DNA of 64,000 bases from Paraburkholderia bryophila. GTDB lineage: Bacteria; Pseudomonadota; Gammaproteobacteria; Burkholderiales; Burkholderiaceae. The position numbers and the translations under genes were made by a program. Below, in pieces: positions 44,351-52,724 of the stretch. The stretch covers positions 2,780,001 through 2,844,000 of the forward strand of contig NZ_JACCAS010000002.1 of assembly GCF_013409255.1 (NCBI RefSeq), in the 5' to 3' direction. The notes under the pieces were generated by a model. The model saw nothing but the letters and a program-made list of their open reading frames with translations, made no database searches and was not told where the DNA came from. How positions within the stretch are numbered: the first letter of the stretch is position 1; every line of letters starts with the position of its first letter.

Positions 44351-45256
44351 TCAGCGCCGCCACGGCGGCAGCGGCCTGAAACGGCCCTGCAGATACTGCA
44401 TGAAATGACGGGTGCGCGCCGGCAGTCCGGTGCGTTGATGCGTGAGCGCGATCACGTTGGCATCCGGCGTTTTCCATCCCGGTAGCAGACGCACCAGCTT
44501 GCCTTTGGCGATGTCGTCGGCGACATCCCATTCCGAGCGCAGAATCACGCCGCGACCTTCGCACGCCCACTGTCGGATCACGTCGCCGTCGTTGCAGCTC
44601 ATACGCGGCGCCACGCGTACGCTGTGGCGCGTGCGGCCTTTGCTGAACTGCCAGAGCGTGACGTCTTCGTTATTTTCGCGCAGCACGATGCAGGGCAGCC
44701 GGCTCAATTCCTCCGGCGACTCCGGCGTGCCGACACGCCGGATCAGGGAAGGCGCCGCGCAGACGAAGCGCGCATTCGGCGCGATCGTGTAGCCGACCCG
44801 ATTCGACACCGGCAGTTCGCCGATATGCACGACGATGTCGAAGCGATCCATCGTCTCGGTCAACGGCTGGTCGGATAGCGTGAGCGCCACGTCGATATCC
44901 GGGTGCTCCTGCTGGAAGGCCGCAATTGCCGGCGCGAGATGGCGCCGGCCGAAACCGAGCGGCGCATTGATTTTCAGCGTGCCGATCAGGCCGCCGCGGC
45001 GCATCTGCAAATCGTCGAATAAGGCGTCGAACTGCTGGACGAGTTCGGCGCCGCGCTCGCACAGCAAGGTGCCTTCTTCCGTGAATTGCAGGCGGCGCGC
45101 GGTGCGGTTGACCAGTTGCGTGCCCAACTTCTTTTCGAGTTGCTGAAGACGCTGTGTCACCGCCGACGGCGATAGCCCTAGTTTTCGCGCTGCGGCGATC
45201 AGGCTGCCGCTGTCGCGAATGGTCAGCAGGAAACGGATATCGGTCGAATCGTTCAT
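44351..45256 (-). CDS. LysR-family transcriptional regulator
   Basis: The 301-residue protein has an N-terminal winged helix-turn-helix (DSGSLIAAARKLGLSPSAVT then QRLQQLEKKLGTQLVNRTAR). A periplasmic-binding-like effector domain follows, with GTLKINAPLGFGRRHLAPAI and FDIVVHIGELPVSNRVGYTI. It is of the CrgA/DmlR-type subgroup by style. Its start faces the sulfotransferase-like gene across 276 bases that contain a strong dyad (45290-45313), a likely autoregulatory and/or target site. It may control the HAD-DSD1 pair, which lies downstream on the same strand. Confidence 0.88.
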   Translation of the reverse strand: MNDSTDIRFLLTIRDSGSLIAAARKLGLSPSAVTQRLQQLEKKLGTQLVNRTARRLQFTEEGTLLCERGAELVQQFDALFDDLQMRRGGLIGTLKINAPLGFGRRHLAPAIAAFQQEHPDIDVALTLSDQPLTETMDRFDIVVHIGELPVSNRVGYTIAPNARFVCAAPSLIRRVGTPESPEELSRLPCIVLRENNEDVTLWQFSKGRTRHSVRVAPRMSCNDGDVIRQWACEGRGVILRSEWDVADDIAKGKLVRLLPGWKTPDANVIALTHQRTGLPARTRHFMQYLQGRFRPLPPWRR

Positions 45257-45289
45257 GTCGGCGACGGTTGAATGCTGGAACCTGGCAGC

Positions 45290-45313
45290 TTAAAGCCTTT
45301 CAACGGGCTTTAA
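45290..45313. promoter_or_regulatory. TTAAAGCC-N8-GGCTTTAA dyad, probable LysR operator
   Basis: Perfect eight-base arms with an eight-base spacer are located 34 bases upstream of the LysR ATG (minus strand) in the divergent region with the sulfotransferase-like gene. The T-N-A dyad form and position fit an autoregulatory LysR-type site. Confidence 0.6.
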
Positions 45314-45532
45314 CCTGTTTTAGCGTTTTTGGATGCGAGGTTTCCACCGCCGTGCTGTCTGAGCTACACCAATGAGCCGCCCGAAATGCACAGCCGGCGT
45401 TGCAAGCTAAAGAGATGATTCTGTAAAGAAGTCGACAGCTTGACCCGCTAAAGTGTGCGCCAGGATTGAAGCGGCGCAGGCCGCGTCCGTTTTCCATCGC
45501 ATCGTTGCCGTTTTTACTGGAAGAGAAGTCTC

Positions 45533-46645
45533 ATGTCGTCTTCAGCTAATCCGTCAGGCGCGACTCCGTCGAACGATCCGGCCCGGCAGCCGGACGCTGT
45601 TGTGCAAGAAAATCCCCTGAAACAAGGGGTATTTCTGCACACGGGCTGGCGTAGCGCGGGAACGTGGGTCTGGTCGCGTCTGCGCGCGCTCGACACGGCA
45701 ACCGGTTTCTACGAACCGCTCAGCAACGTGCTCGCGGACCTGAGCCTCGCGGATGTCGCCGCGTCGCGTCCCACGCTGACATCCGGTCATCCGCCGCTCG
45801 CCGCGCCGTATTTCGACGAATACCGACCCTTTCTTCACGAAGGCGCGCGTGGTGTCGAAGGATATAGAAAACGCTTCGGTGTCGATCGTTTCGCCATCGC
45901 ACCGGATGCGGAATTCCCCGCGTTGCAGGCCTATTTGCGCAATCTTTGCGAGCGTACGCTGGAGCAGGGACGTGTGCCGGTCTTCAAGTTCTGCCGTTCG
46001 TCGGGCCGCTTGCCGTGGTTGAAGCAGGCCTTTCCGCAAGCCATGCATGTGGGTGTGTTGCGCAATCCCGCGTCGCAGTTCGCGTCGGGCTGGCTGCTCA
46101 GTCAGCAATGGAGCAATGCGTTTTTTGTCGCGGCGCCGTTTCGCGTGCTGGGTTTGAATCAGACGGATCCGCTGGTCAGGGAGGCCATCGCCGTCTGCGG
46201 CGTGAGCCTGCCGCCCGTCGCGCCCCCCTCGGACGATGCGTACGCGCTATCGTGCGAACAATACGCGCGCAGCGCGGAGGCCAATAACGCGTACCGGGCC
46301 TTCGTCGCGTTGTGGATTCTTTGCGCGTTGCGGATGGCTGACGGCGTGGATTTGCTGGTCGATATGGACCAGCTCGGGCAGTCGCGCGACTACGCGGCCG
46401 GCTTGCGCGCCGTGTTCGAGACGCACAGCGGTCTGTCGCCCGACTTCAGTAGCGCACGCGATCTGGTGGACGAGACGCGACGCAGTGCGGCGCGCATCAC
46501 CGGCATCGACGGACGGTCTATGCGCACCGTTCACTCCGCCGCGCTGAAATTCCTCAAGGCGCAGGGCGCGACCGATACAGCGTTCATCGAACGGGTTCGC
46601 GAGAAGATGGTACTGGCCAACGAGCTGACGGAGCTTTGGCGCTGA
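45533..46645 (+). CDS. Sulfotransferase-fold protein
   Basis: The 370-residue protein shows the two nucleotide (PAPS) motifs of sulfotransferases: a 5'-phosphosulfate P-loop variant, GVFLHTGWRSAGTWVWSRLR, near residue 33, and a 3'-phosphate motif, VLRNPASQFASGWLLSQQW, near residue 178. These are typical spacing and form for bacterial sulfotransferase-family proteins, although the acceptor is unknown. The N-terminal 30 residues are low complexity and probably disordered. The start has GAAGAGAAG upstream. It is transcribed toward mmsA, but the 243-base gap with its own operator-like repeats argues for separate control. Confidence 0.65.
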   Translation: MSSSANPSGATPSNDPARQPDAVVQENPLKQGVFLHTGWRSAGTWVWSRLRALDTATGFYEPLSNVLADLSLADVAASRPTLTSGHPPLAAPYFDEYRPFLHEGARGVEGYRKRFGVDRFAIAPDAEFPALQAYLRNLCERTLEQGRVPVFKFCRSSGRLPWLKQAFPQAMHVGVLRNPASQFASGWLLSQQWSNAFFVAAPFRVLGLNQTDPLVREAIAVCGVSLPPVAPPSDDAYALSCEQYARSAEANNAYRAFVALWILCALRMADGVDLLVDMDQLGQSRDYAAGLRAVFETHSGLSPDFSSARDLVDETRRSAARITGIDGRSMRTVHSAALKFLKAQGATDTAFIERVREKMVLANELTELWR

Positions 46646-46674
46646 TTGCGCGAGCCGGTACACTCGCCAGACCA

Positions 46675-46758
46675 ATACAGTTGCCACACAAAAAACAATA
46701 CAGTGAGGCGCGGTTTTATTGCGCTGTATCGGGAATCCGACCGGCGCCGTCGATACAG
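46675..46758. promoter_or_regulatory. Four ATACAG hexamers upstream of mmsA
   Basis: ATACAG occurs at 46675-46680, 46698-46703 and 46753-46758 and, inverted (CTGTAT), at 46724-46729, all within 84 bases. The first two sit in the longer direct repeat CAATACAGT. The last two form the inverted pair CTGTATCG...CGATACAG. Such clustered half-sites in a GC-rich genome suggest binding of an oligomeric regulator (GntR/MocR-type proteins use comparable sites). The responsible protein is not evident in the window. Confidence 0.55.
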
Positions 46759-46888
46759 TTTGCAAGTCTTGGCGAGTCTGCCGGCGAGCGGAACACCGCT
46801 CGCGCGCAGCACGGCTCAGCCTGATCTTTTTGCCTGCGGCCGGGAACCCGACCTGCGTCGCGGCCGATCCCGAACCCGAGGTAAGGAC

Positions 46889-48412
46889 ATGAATGCAGTG
46901 AACGAGCAGGCGAAGCTGTCGGTGCAGCAGTTGGGCCACCATATCGGCGGCGCGCCGGTTGCGGCGACCAGCGGCCGCTTCAAGGACGTGTTCAATCCGG
47001 CCACCGGCAAGGTGACCGGTTCGGTTGCGCTGGCCTCGGTCGAGGAAGTGGACGCGGCCGTGCAGGCCGCCAAGGCCGCGTTCCCGGCGTGGAGCGAAAC
47101 GGCACCGCTCAAGCGTGCACGCATTCTGTTCAAGTTCAAGGAATTGCTGAACCAGCACCACGACGAACTCGCCATGCTGATCACGCGCGAACACGGCAAG
47201 GTGTTCACGGACGCGCAAGGCGAAGTGGTGCGCGGTATCGAAGTAGTCGAGTTCGCATGCGGCATTCCGAACCTGCTGAAGACCGACTTTACCGACCAGA
47301 TCGGCGGTGGCATCGACAACTGGAATCTGCGTCAGGCGCTCGGCGTGGTCGCGGGCATCACGCCGTTCAATTTCCCGGTCATGGTGCCGATGTGGATGTT
47401 CCCGGTCGCGCTGGCCTGCGGCAATACGTTCGTGCTGAAGCCGTCGGAGCGCGATCCTTCCGCGTCGCTGCGTATCGCGGAGTTGCTGAAGGAAGCCGGC
47501 CTGCCGGACGGCGTGTTCAACGTCGTGAACGGCGACAAGGTGGCGGTCGACGCGCTGATCGAGCACCCGGACGTCGCGGCACTGTCGTTCGTCGGCTCCA
47601 CGCCGATCGCCGAATACATCCACGCGGAAGCGTCGAAGCGCGGCAAGCGCGTGCAGGCGCTCGGCGGCGCGAAGAATCACCTCGTGGTGATGCCGGACGC
47701 GGATCTGGACCAGGCGGTCGACGCGCTGATCGGCGCGGCCTACGGATCGGCAGGCGAGCGCTGCATGGCGATTTCGGTAGCGGTGGCGGTGGGCCATGTT
47801 GCCGATACGCTGATCGAGAAGCTGGTGCCGCGCGTCAAGTCGCTGGTGATCAAGAACGGCGAGCATCTCGATGCGGAGATGGGTCCGCTGGTGACTGCCG
47901 AACATAAGGCCAAGGTGGCCGGTTATATCGCTTCGGGCGTGGAGGAAGGCGCGAAGCTGATCGTCGACGGGCGCACGCACCCGGTGGCGAATGAGGCGGG
48001 TTTCTTTATCGGCGGCACGTTGTTCGATAACGTCGGGACCGAAATGAAGATCTATCAGGAAGAGATCTTCGGCCCGGTGCTGGCAGTGGTGCGCGTGCCC
48101 GATTTCGCGAGCGCGGTCGCGTTGATCAACGCGCATGAGTTCGGTAACGGCGTGTCGTTGTTCACGTCCGACGGCGGCGTGGCGCGCGCGTTCGGCCGGC
48201 AGATTCAGGTCGGCATGGTCGGCATCAACGTGCCGATTCCGGTGCCGATGGCATGGCACTCGTTCGGCGGCTGGAAGCGCTCGCTGTTCGGCGATCATCA
48301 TGCGTATGGCGAAGAGGGCGTGCGCTTCTATACGCGCTACAAGAGCATCATGCAGCGCTGGCCGGATAGCATCGCGAAGGGTGCGGAATTCACGATGCCG
48401 GTGGCGAAGTAA
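46889..48412 (+). CDS. mmsA: CoA-acylating methylmalonate-semialdehyde dehydrogenase
   Basis: MmsA converts methylmalonate or malonate semialdehyde plus CoA and NAD to propionyl- or acetyl-CoA, in valine, beta-alanine or inositol catabolism. The 507-residue protein has [94 protein letters not shown] with the catalytic Cys, and [15 protein letters not shown]. The Glu general base of ordinary ALDHs is replaced in ALGGAKNH, as expected for the CoA-acylating subfamily. ATG 46889 follows GAGGTAAGGAC. A clear terminator follows. Confidence 0.94.
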   Translation: MNAVNEQAKLSVQQLGHHIGGAPVAATSGRFKDVFNPATGKVTGSVALASVEEVDAAVQAAKAAFPAWSETAPLKRARILFKFKELLNQHHDELAMLITREHGKVFTDAQGEVVRGIEVVEFACGIPNLLKTDFTDQIGGGIDNWNLRQALGVVAGITPFNFPVMVPMWMFPVALACGNTFVLKPSERDPSASLRIAELLKEAGLPDGVFNVVNGDKVAVDALIEHPDVAALSFVGSTPIAEYIHAEASKRGKRVQALGGAKNHLVVMPDADLDQAVDALIGAAYGSAGERCMAISVAVAVGHVADTLIEKLVPRVKSLVIKNGEHLDAEMGPLVTAEHKAKVAGYIASGVEEGAKLIVDGRTHPVANEAGFFIGGTLFDNVGTEMKIYQEEIFGPVLAVVRVPDFASAVALINAHEFGNGVSLFTSDGGVARAFGRQIQVGMVGINVPIPVPMAWHSFGGWKRSLFGDHHAYGEEGVRFYTRYKSIMQRWPDSIAKGAEFTMPVAK

Positions 48413-48446
48413 TCGGTAGAGAATAAAAAAGTATTGCTGTAATGAG

Positions 48447-48480
48447 AAAGCCACGCCTGATTCAGGCGTGGCTTTTTTTT
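48447..48480 (+). terminator. Rho-independent terminator after mmsA
   Basis: AAAGCCACGCCT pairs with AGGCGTGGCTTT around a five-base loop (GATTC), with the stem running directly into eight Ts. It lies 35 bases after the mmsA stop and marks the boundary to the T6SS island. Confidence 0.92.
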
Positions 48481-48654
48481 CATTTGAGGCCTAGAAATAG
48501 GCTAGATATTCGTTATGCATTGAATCAGGTTGCTTTCTGAAATTTCTCATCTTTGCCTCGTCAATTTCGTCATCGCGTCCTACGTAGAATCGCGCCTTCT
48601 GGCCCGTTAGCGTTGGCAGCGCGAGCCGAGGGAGACAAAAATTGGGCATAGAGA

Positions 48655-51420
48655 ATGAAGCTAACCGATTTGATTCAGGCCATTCGCAGCGATCTGATCC
48701 AGCATGAGCGACTGCTAAAAACGGATATTCCGTCGCTGCCTGCCAACACGCTGTTACCGCGCCGGGCTGTGACGGTTGCCGAACTCGGTCGCGATTTCAG
48801 CGTGACGATCGACATGGTCTCGGTGGACAGCGACATCGAACTCAAGACGTTGATGTCTCAGCCGATGACGCTCTGGATTCAGCAGGCCGACAAATCTTAT
48901 CTGCCCATCAACGGCTACGTTCATCGCTTCCGGCGACTCGGCACTAACGGCGATCTGACCAGCTATCAGATCAGCTTCGCGTCATGGCTGCATTTTCTGC
49001 GCTTGCGCAGCGACATGCGGATCTGGCAGGACCGGTCCGTCGACGACATCATCAGCGACGTATTCAACGAGCACCCGCAGGCGCAGGGCAAATTCATCTT
49101 CGCGCTATCGCGCTCCTTGCCGTTGCTGTCGTATTGCCGCCAAAGCGAAACCGACTGGAATTTCGTCCATCGGCTGATGGAGTCGGAGGGGCTATACGGA
49201 TTCTTCCGGTACAGCGCGGACGGTCAATCGCATACGTTCGTTATTACGGACGATCTGCGGTACGTCGACGAGATATCGCCCGTGCGCTACTACGGGTCCG
49301 ACATACGTGGCAGCGACGTTGATGCGCTCACGCTGTGGTCGGGTTCGCGCACGCTGCAAAGTGCCGCGTATGCGACACGTACGTCCGATTACAAGAATCC
49401 GCCCATACCCGCGCGCCCAAAAGGCACGCTTGTTCACGCTCGCCCGAATCAAGGGGCGTTGCCGTCACAGACTGAAATCTTCGAATACACCGGTTCGTAC
49501 ACGTACCGGGACAGCGAGCGAGGTCATGCGCTGTCGAAGATTCGCGTCGAAGAATGGGAGTCGCGCGCGAAGCGGTTTCATGGCGTAGGCGGTCTGCCCG
49601 GTATCGATGCGGGCCGGGTTTTCCAACTGGTGGATCATCCCGAGCATGATCGAGAGCCGGAAGAACAGCGCAAATTCGTTGCGCTCAAGGTATGGCGTTA
49701 CCTCGAGAACAATCTGCCTGTCTCGCGTCAGGAACCGGATTATCCGCACAGCCTGAAACGCGAGTTGAAGCAAGCGATGGCGGGACGCGCCGACGACGAG
49801 TCCTTGAAGATTCGCCATTTCGACGGCAGCGAAGGATGCAGTCTGGTCGAGATCGAAGCACAGCGTACGACGGTGCCGTATCGCAGCCCGTTCGAACATA
49901 AAAAACCGGTGATGCATCTCGAGACCGCGATTGTCGTCGGGCCGAAGGGCGAAGAGGTCTACACGGACGAACTGAACCGTATCAAGGTGGTGTTTTTGTG
50001 GGACCGGCACAACCCCGGCAACGCGGGCGCGTCATGCTGGATTCGCGCCGCGCAGGCCGATACCGGCGCGGGTTATGGCGGCGTGCATGTGCCGCGAGTA
50101 GGCGAAGAGTTAATCATCGATCACGTCGGCGGGGATTGCGACAGACCGCTTGCTGTCCATCGCGTCTACAACGGTGCGGTGCGTCCGGCGTGGCACACGA
50201 ACGGCATTCTTTCGGGCTACCGGTCGAAGGAATATCACGGCTCGGATTTCAGTCACTTCGTCATGGACGATGCAACGGGCCAGACACGCGCTCAATTGTT
50301 GAATAGCGGCAGCAACGGCATAACCCTGCTGCAGATAGGCTACCTGATCGATCAGAGCGGCAATACGCGCGGCGACTATCTCGGCTCGGGCTTCGATCTG
50401 AAAACGGATGCATGGGGCGCGATACGGGCCAATCGCGGCCTGTATCTGAGCACGTATGCGAAACCGTCGGGCAGCCAGCCGCTCGATGCGCGCGAGACGC
50501 AGGAGCAACTCGGCAATTCGGCAAGCCTGCTCAAAACCTTGGCCGACGCGAGCGAACAGATTCAGGCCGAAAGTCTGAAACCGGGGCATCAGGAACTGAA
50601 GGACTTTTCGGATGCGACCCGGCACAGCGTGTCAGGCACTTCGAAGGGAGGGCGGACAGCCGGTGGCGGCACCGGCAATGCGAATGTGTTTGCCAAACCG
50701 CTGCTGGCGCTTGGAAGCCCAGAGCACATTGGTTTTTCGAGCAAGGCTTCCATTCATACAACTGCCGATCGGCACATCAATCTCGCGAGTGGCCTGAGTA
50801 CTGTCGTGGCGGCCGGAAAGTCGTTCATTGCGGGTGCGGTCGAGAAGATCAGTTTGTTCGCACAGCGCAGCGGAATTGATCTGTTCGCCGCCAAGGGGCC
50901 CGTCCGGATTCAGGCTCACGACGACGATATCGAATTGATCGCCGAGCGGGTGATCAAGCTTCTGGCAATCAAGGGGAAAGTCGATATCGCGGCGCTGGAT
51001 GGTATCCGGCTGTCGTCAGGTGAAGGTTATATCGAGTTAGCTGGCGGCGACGTCAATATTCAGGCGCCCGGCAAGATCTCTTTCAAGGGAAGTCAGTACA
51101 GCTTCGAGGGGCCGGGCGGTGAGTCCTATCTTCTGCCGATGTTCAGACCGCCGTATCAGGCGCAGTACGTTCTAGAAAACGCAACGGACGGCGCGCCGAT
51201 GATTCACCACCCTTATGAATTGAAGCTGCCTTCCGGGCGCACGTTGCTGGGTCGCACGAATTATCTGGGGGAGACGGTGCTGGTGTTTACGTCCAGTGCG
51301 CAGGATGTGCATTTGCGGGCGCTTGAACAGGATTCGGCCGAGGTGAAGCCCTGGACGTTTGCGGGTGGTGGGCAGGCGGATATTGAAGCCGACTATGTGG
51401 GCGATACCGGTAACGATTGA
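48655..51420 (+). CDS. vgrG: T6SS spike protein VgrG with DUF2345 and TTR-like C-terminal extension
   Basis: VgrG forms the trimeric spike tip of the type VI secretion needle and carries effectors. The 921-residue protein has the gp27/gp5-like core (CRQSETDWNFVHRLMESEGL and ELNRIKVVFLWDRHNPGNAG) to about residue 560. A DUF2345 region follows at about 670-825 (LASGLSTVVAAGKSFIAGAV, GPVRIQAHDDDIELIAERVI). The last ~95 residues add QYVLENATDGAPMIHHPYEL, KLPSGRTLLGRTNYLGET and VLVFTS. This has the pattern of the transthyretin-like effector-docking domains of other VgrGs. No enzymatic C-terminal domain is visible. The start ATG follows GGGAGACAAAAATTGGG. It is 22 bases upstream of the effector gene. 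Confidence 0.93.
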   Translation: MKLTDLIQAIRSDLIQHERLLKTDIPSLPANTLLPRRAVTVAELGRDFSVTIDMVSVDSDIELKTLMSQPMTLWIQQADKSYLPINGYVHRFRRLGTNGDLTSYQISFASWLHFLRLRSDMRIWQDRSVDDIISDVFNEHPQAQGKFIFALSRSLPLLSYCRQSETDWNFVHRLMESEGLYGFFRYSADGQSHTFVITDDLRYVDEISPVRYYGSDIRGSDVDALTLWSGSRTLQSAAYATRTSDYKNPPIPARPKGTLVHARPNQGALPSQTEIFEYTGSYTYRDSERGHALSKIRVEEWESRAKRFHGVGGLPGIDAGRVFQLVDHPEHDREPEEQRKFVALKVWRYLENNLPVSRQEPDYPHSLKRELKQAMAGRADDESLKIRHFDGSEGCSLVEIEAQRTTVPYRSPFEHKKPVMHLETAIVVGPKGEEVYTDELNRIKVVFLWDRHNPGNAGASCWIRAAQADTGAGYGGVHVPRVGEELIIDHVGGDCDRPLAVHRVYNGAVRPAWHTNGILSGYRSKEYHGSDFSHFVMDDATGQTRAQLLNSGSNGITLLQIGYLIDQSGNTRGDYLGSGFDLKTDAWGAIRANRGLYLSTYAKPSGSQPLDARETQEQLGNSASLLKTLADASEQIQAESLKPGHQELKDFSDATRHSVSGTSKGGRTAGGGTGNANVFAKPLLALGSPEHIGFSSKASIHTTADRHINLASGLSTVVAAGKSFIAGAVEKISLFAQRSGIDLFAAKGPVRIQAHDDDIELIAERVIKLLAIKGKVDIAALDGIRLSSGEGYIELAGGDVNIQAPGKISFKGSQYSFEGPGGESYLLPMFRPPYQAQYVLENATDGAPMIHHPYELKLPSGRTLLGRTNYLGETVLVFTSSAQDVHLRALEQDSAEVKPWTFAGGGQADIEADYVGDTGND

Positions 51421-51442
51421 ATAAGACAGGAGGCTATATAGC

Positions 51443-52690
51443 ATGGGGGCATCGCTTAAAGAAGCAGGTTCGACCTGCACGACGGTTAATGAGAAACCGG
51501 AATACGCGCGTATTCCGCCCGGCAAGAAGGGTTATTTACAGGAGAAGGTCGAGCACGCGTTGCAAGTGCCGAAGATTGTGTACATCCGGTTGCCTGACGG
51601 TAGGACGACGGTCAATTTGTTGAAGCAGGTCGCGATGACATTGGCGATTCGCTACGATGAAACGAAGGCGTTGTTTTACTGGCAGTACAAGGCGGAGGTG
51701 AGCTTTGATATGTGGTCGTTTACAGCGTCGGGTGGAATCGCTGCACCAATGCCATTTTTGAGCGGCGACAAGACAGAAGGGTCAGGGCGGCGCCACAGTT
51801 TGAATCCATTTCCGCCGGGTATGAAACCGGGATTCCTGCGCCGCCCCGACTTGATCATCGTAAAAAATCCGGCGGACCGATGGCCCGGTCGCGGTAACGT
51901 CGACCGCGATGGTGCGTCCCATCGCGACAATATGTTGCGATTAGTTGAGGTCAAGTTTCCCGGCGATAAGTGGGGAGAAGGGCAAGAGGAGGCATACCAA
52001 ATGATCGCAGGCGACTTCAAGAATCGCATGGCGGTGATTGACGTTAGCGATTGCAACCGGGCGTTGGAAAAAGCGCGTCAACGAGCGTTGGCGAACGCGC
52101 CTGCTCCGCAGTCAGCTAAGGGAAGGCAACGACGACGCGTGCCTATTCGCACGATTGCACCCGTGACTGAACCTGTCTGGTATGAGGACTGGTGGTCGTC
52201 GGCGGAACAGCACGTCGACGAGTTCGCCGAAGCGGTCGCGCCAATATGGGATGCGGTTCATCGCGGCTACACCTATCTGTCCGAAGAAACGAGCGCTTTC
52301 CTGCACGAGCAGGCACCTTGGATATTTACTGCCGGTCAGTGGGTTGCGGATAAGGCAAGTAATGCATGGGTATGGGTCGATGAAACGGGGCAGGAAATTT
52401 ATCGATACACGATGGAGCAACTACGGGCCGGTTGGAACGAGATTGTGCGCACCACCGACATGACTTGGGAATTTCTGAAGCAGATCGATTGGGCTCAGGT
52501 CGCCATCACGACGCTCAAGTTACTGGCTGCCATTGTTGTCGTAGTTGCTGCCGTCGCCATTGTCATTCTGATTGCTCCAGTGCTGGTCGCAATCTTTTCC
52601 GCGTTGGCTGCCATTGTTGCGACAGCCGGTGCGGAAGCGCTGGCGGCACTGGCAATCGGACTTGGCGTGACGACGCTCGCGGCGGGCTAA
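51443..52690 (+). CDS. Predicted T6SS nuclease effector (VRR-NUC/PD-(D/E)xK-like) with C-terminal hydrophobic region
   Basis: The 415-residue protein lies directly after vgrG. The central part reads FLRRPDLIIVKNPADRWPG then RLVEVKFPGDKWGEGQEEAY. Asp136, Glu169-x-Lys171, Gln181 and Tyr185 form a PD-(D/E)xK nuclease core of the VRR-NUC/Tox-REase type seen in T6SS DNases. The N-terminal ~125 residues show no PAAR, MIX or DUF4123-linked motif. Residues ~290-350 (APWIFTAGQWVADKASNAWV, then WVDETGQEIYRYTMEQLRAG) form a Trp-rich domain. Two hydrophobic segments follow at about 355-412. A homologue of this C-terminal part is encoded separately at 56722. DUF3396 immunity follows. Nuclease activity is predicted, not shown. 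Confidence 0.8.
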   Translation: MGASLKEAGSTCTTVNEKPEYARIPPGKKGYLQEKVEHALQVPKIVYIRLPDGRTTVNLLKQVAMTLAIRYDETKALFYWQYKAEVSFDMWSFTASGGIAAPMPFLSGDKTEGSGRRHSLNPFPPGMKPGFLRRPDLIIVKNPADRWPGRGNVDRDGASHRDNMLRLVEVKFPGDKWGEGQEEAYQMIAGDFKNRMAVIDVSDCNRALEKARQRALANAPAPQSAKGRQRRRVPIRTIAPVTEPVWYEDWWSSAEQHVDEFAEAVAPIWDAVHRGYTYLSEETSAFLHEQAPWIFTAGQWVADKASNAWVWVDETGQEIYRYTMEQLRAGWNEIVRTTDMTWEFLKQIDWAQVAITTLKLLAAIVVVVAAVAIVILIAPVLVAIFSALAAIVATAGAEALAALAIGLGVTTLAAG

Positions 52691-52724
52691 TCTTTTTATA
52701 GTATCGACAGATTCAGAACTGACT

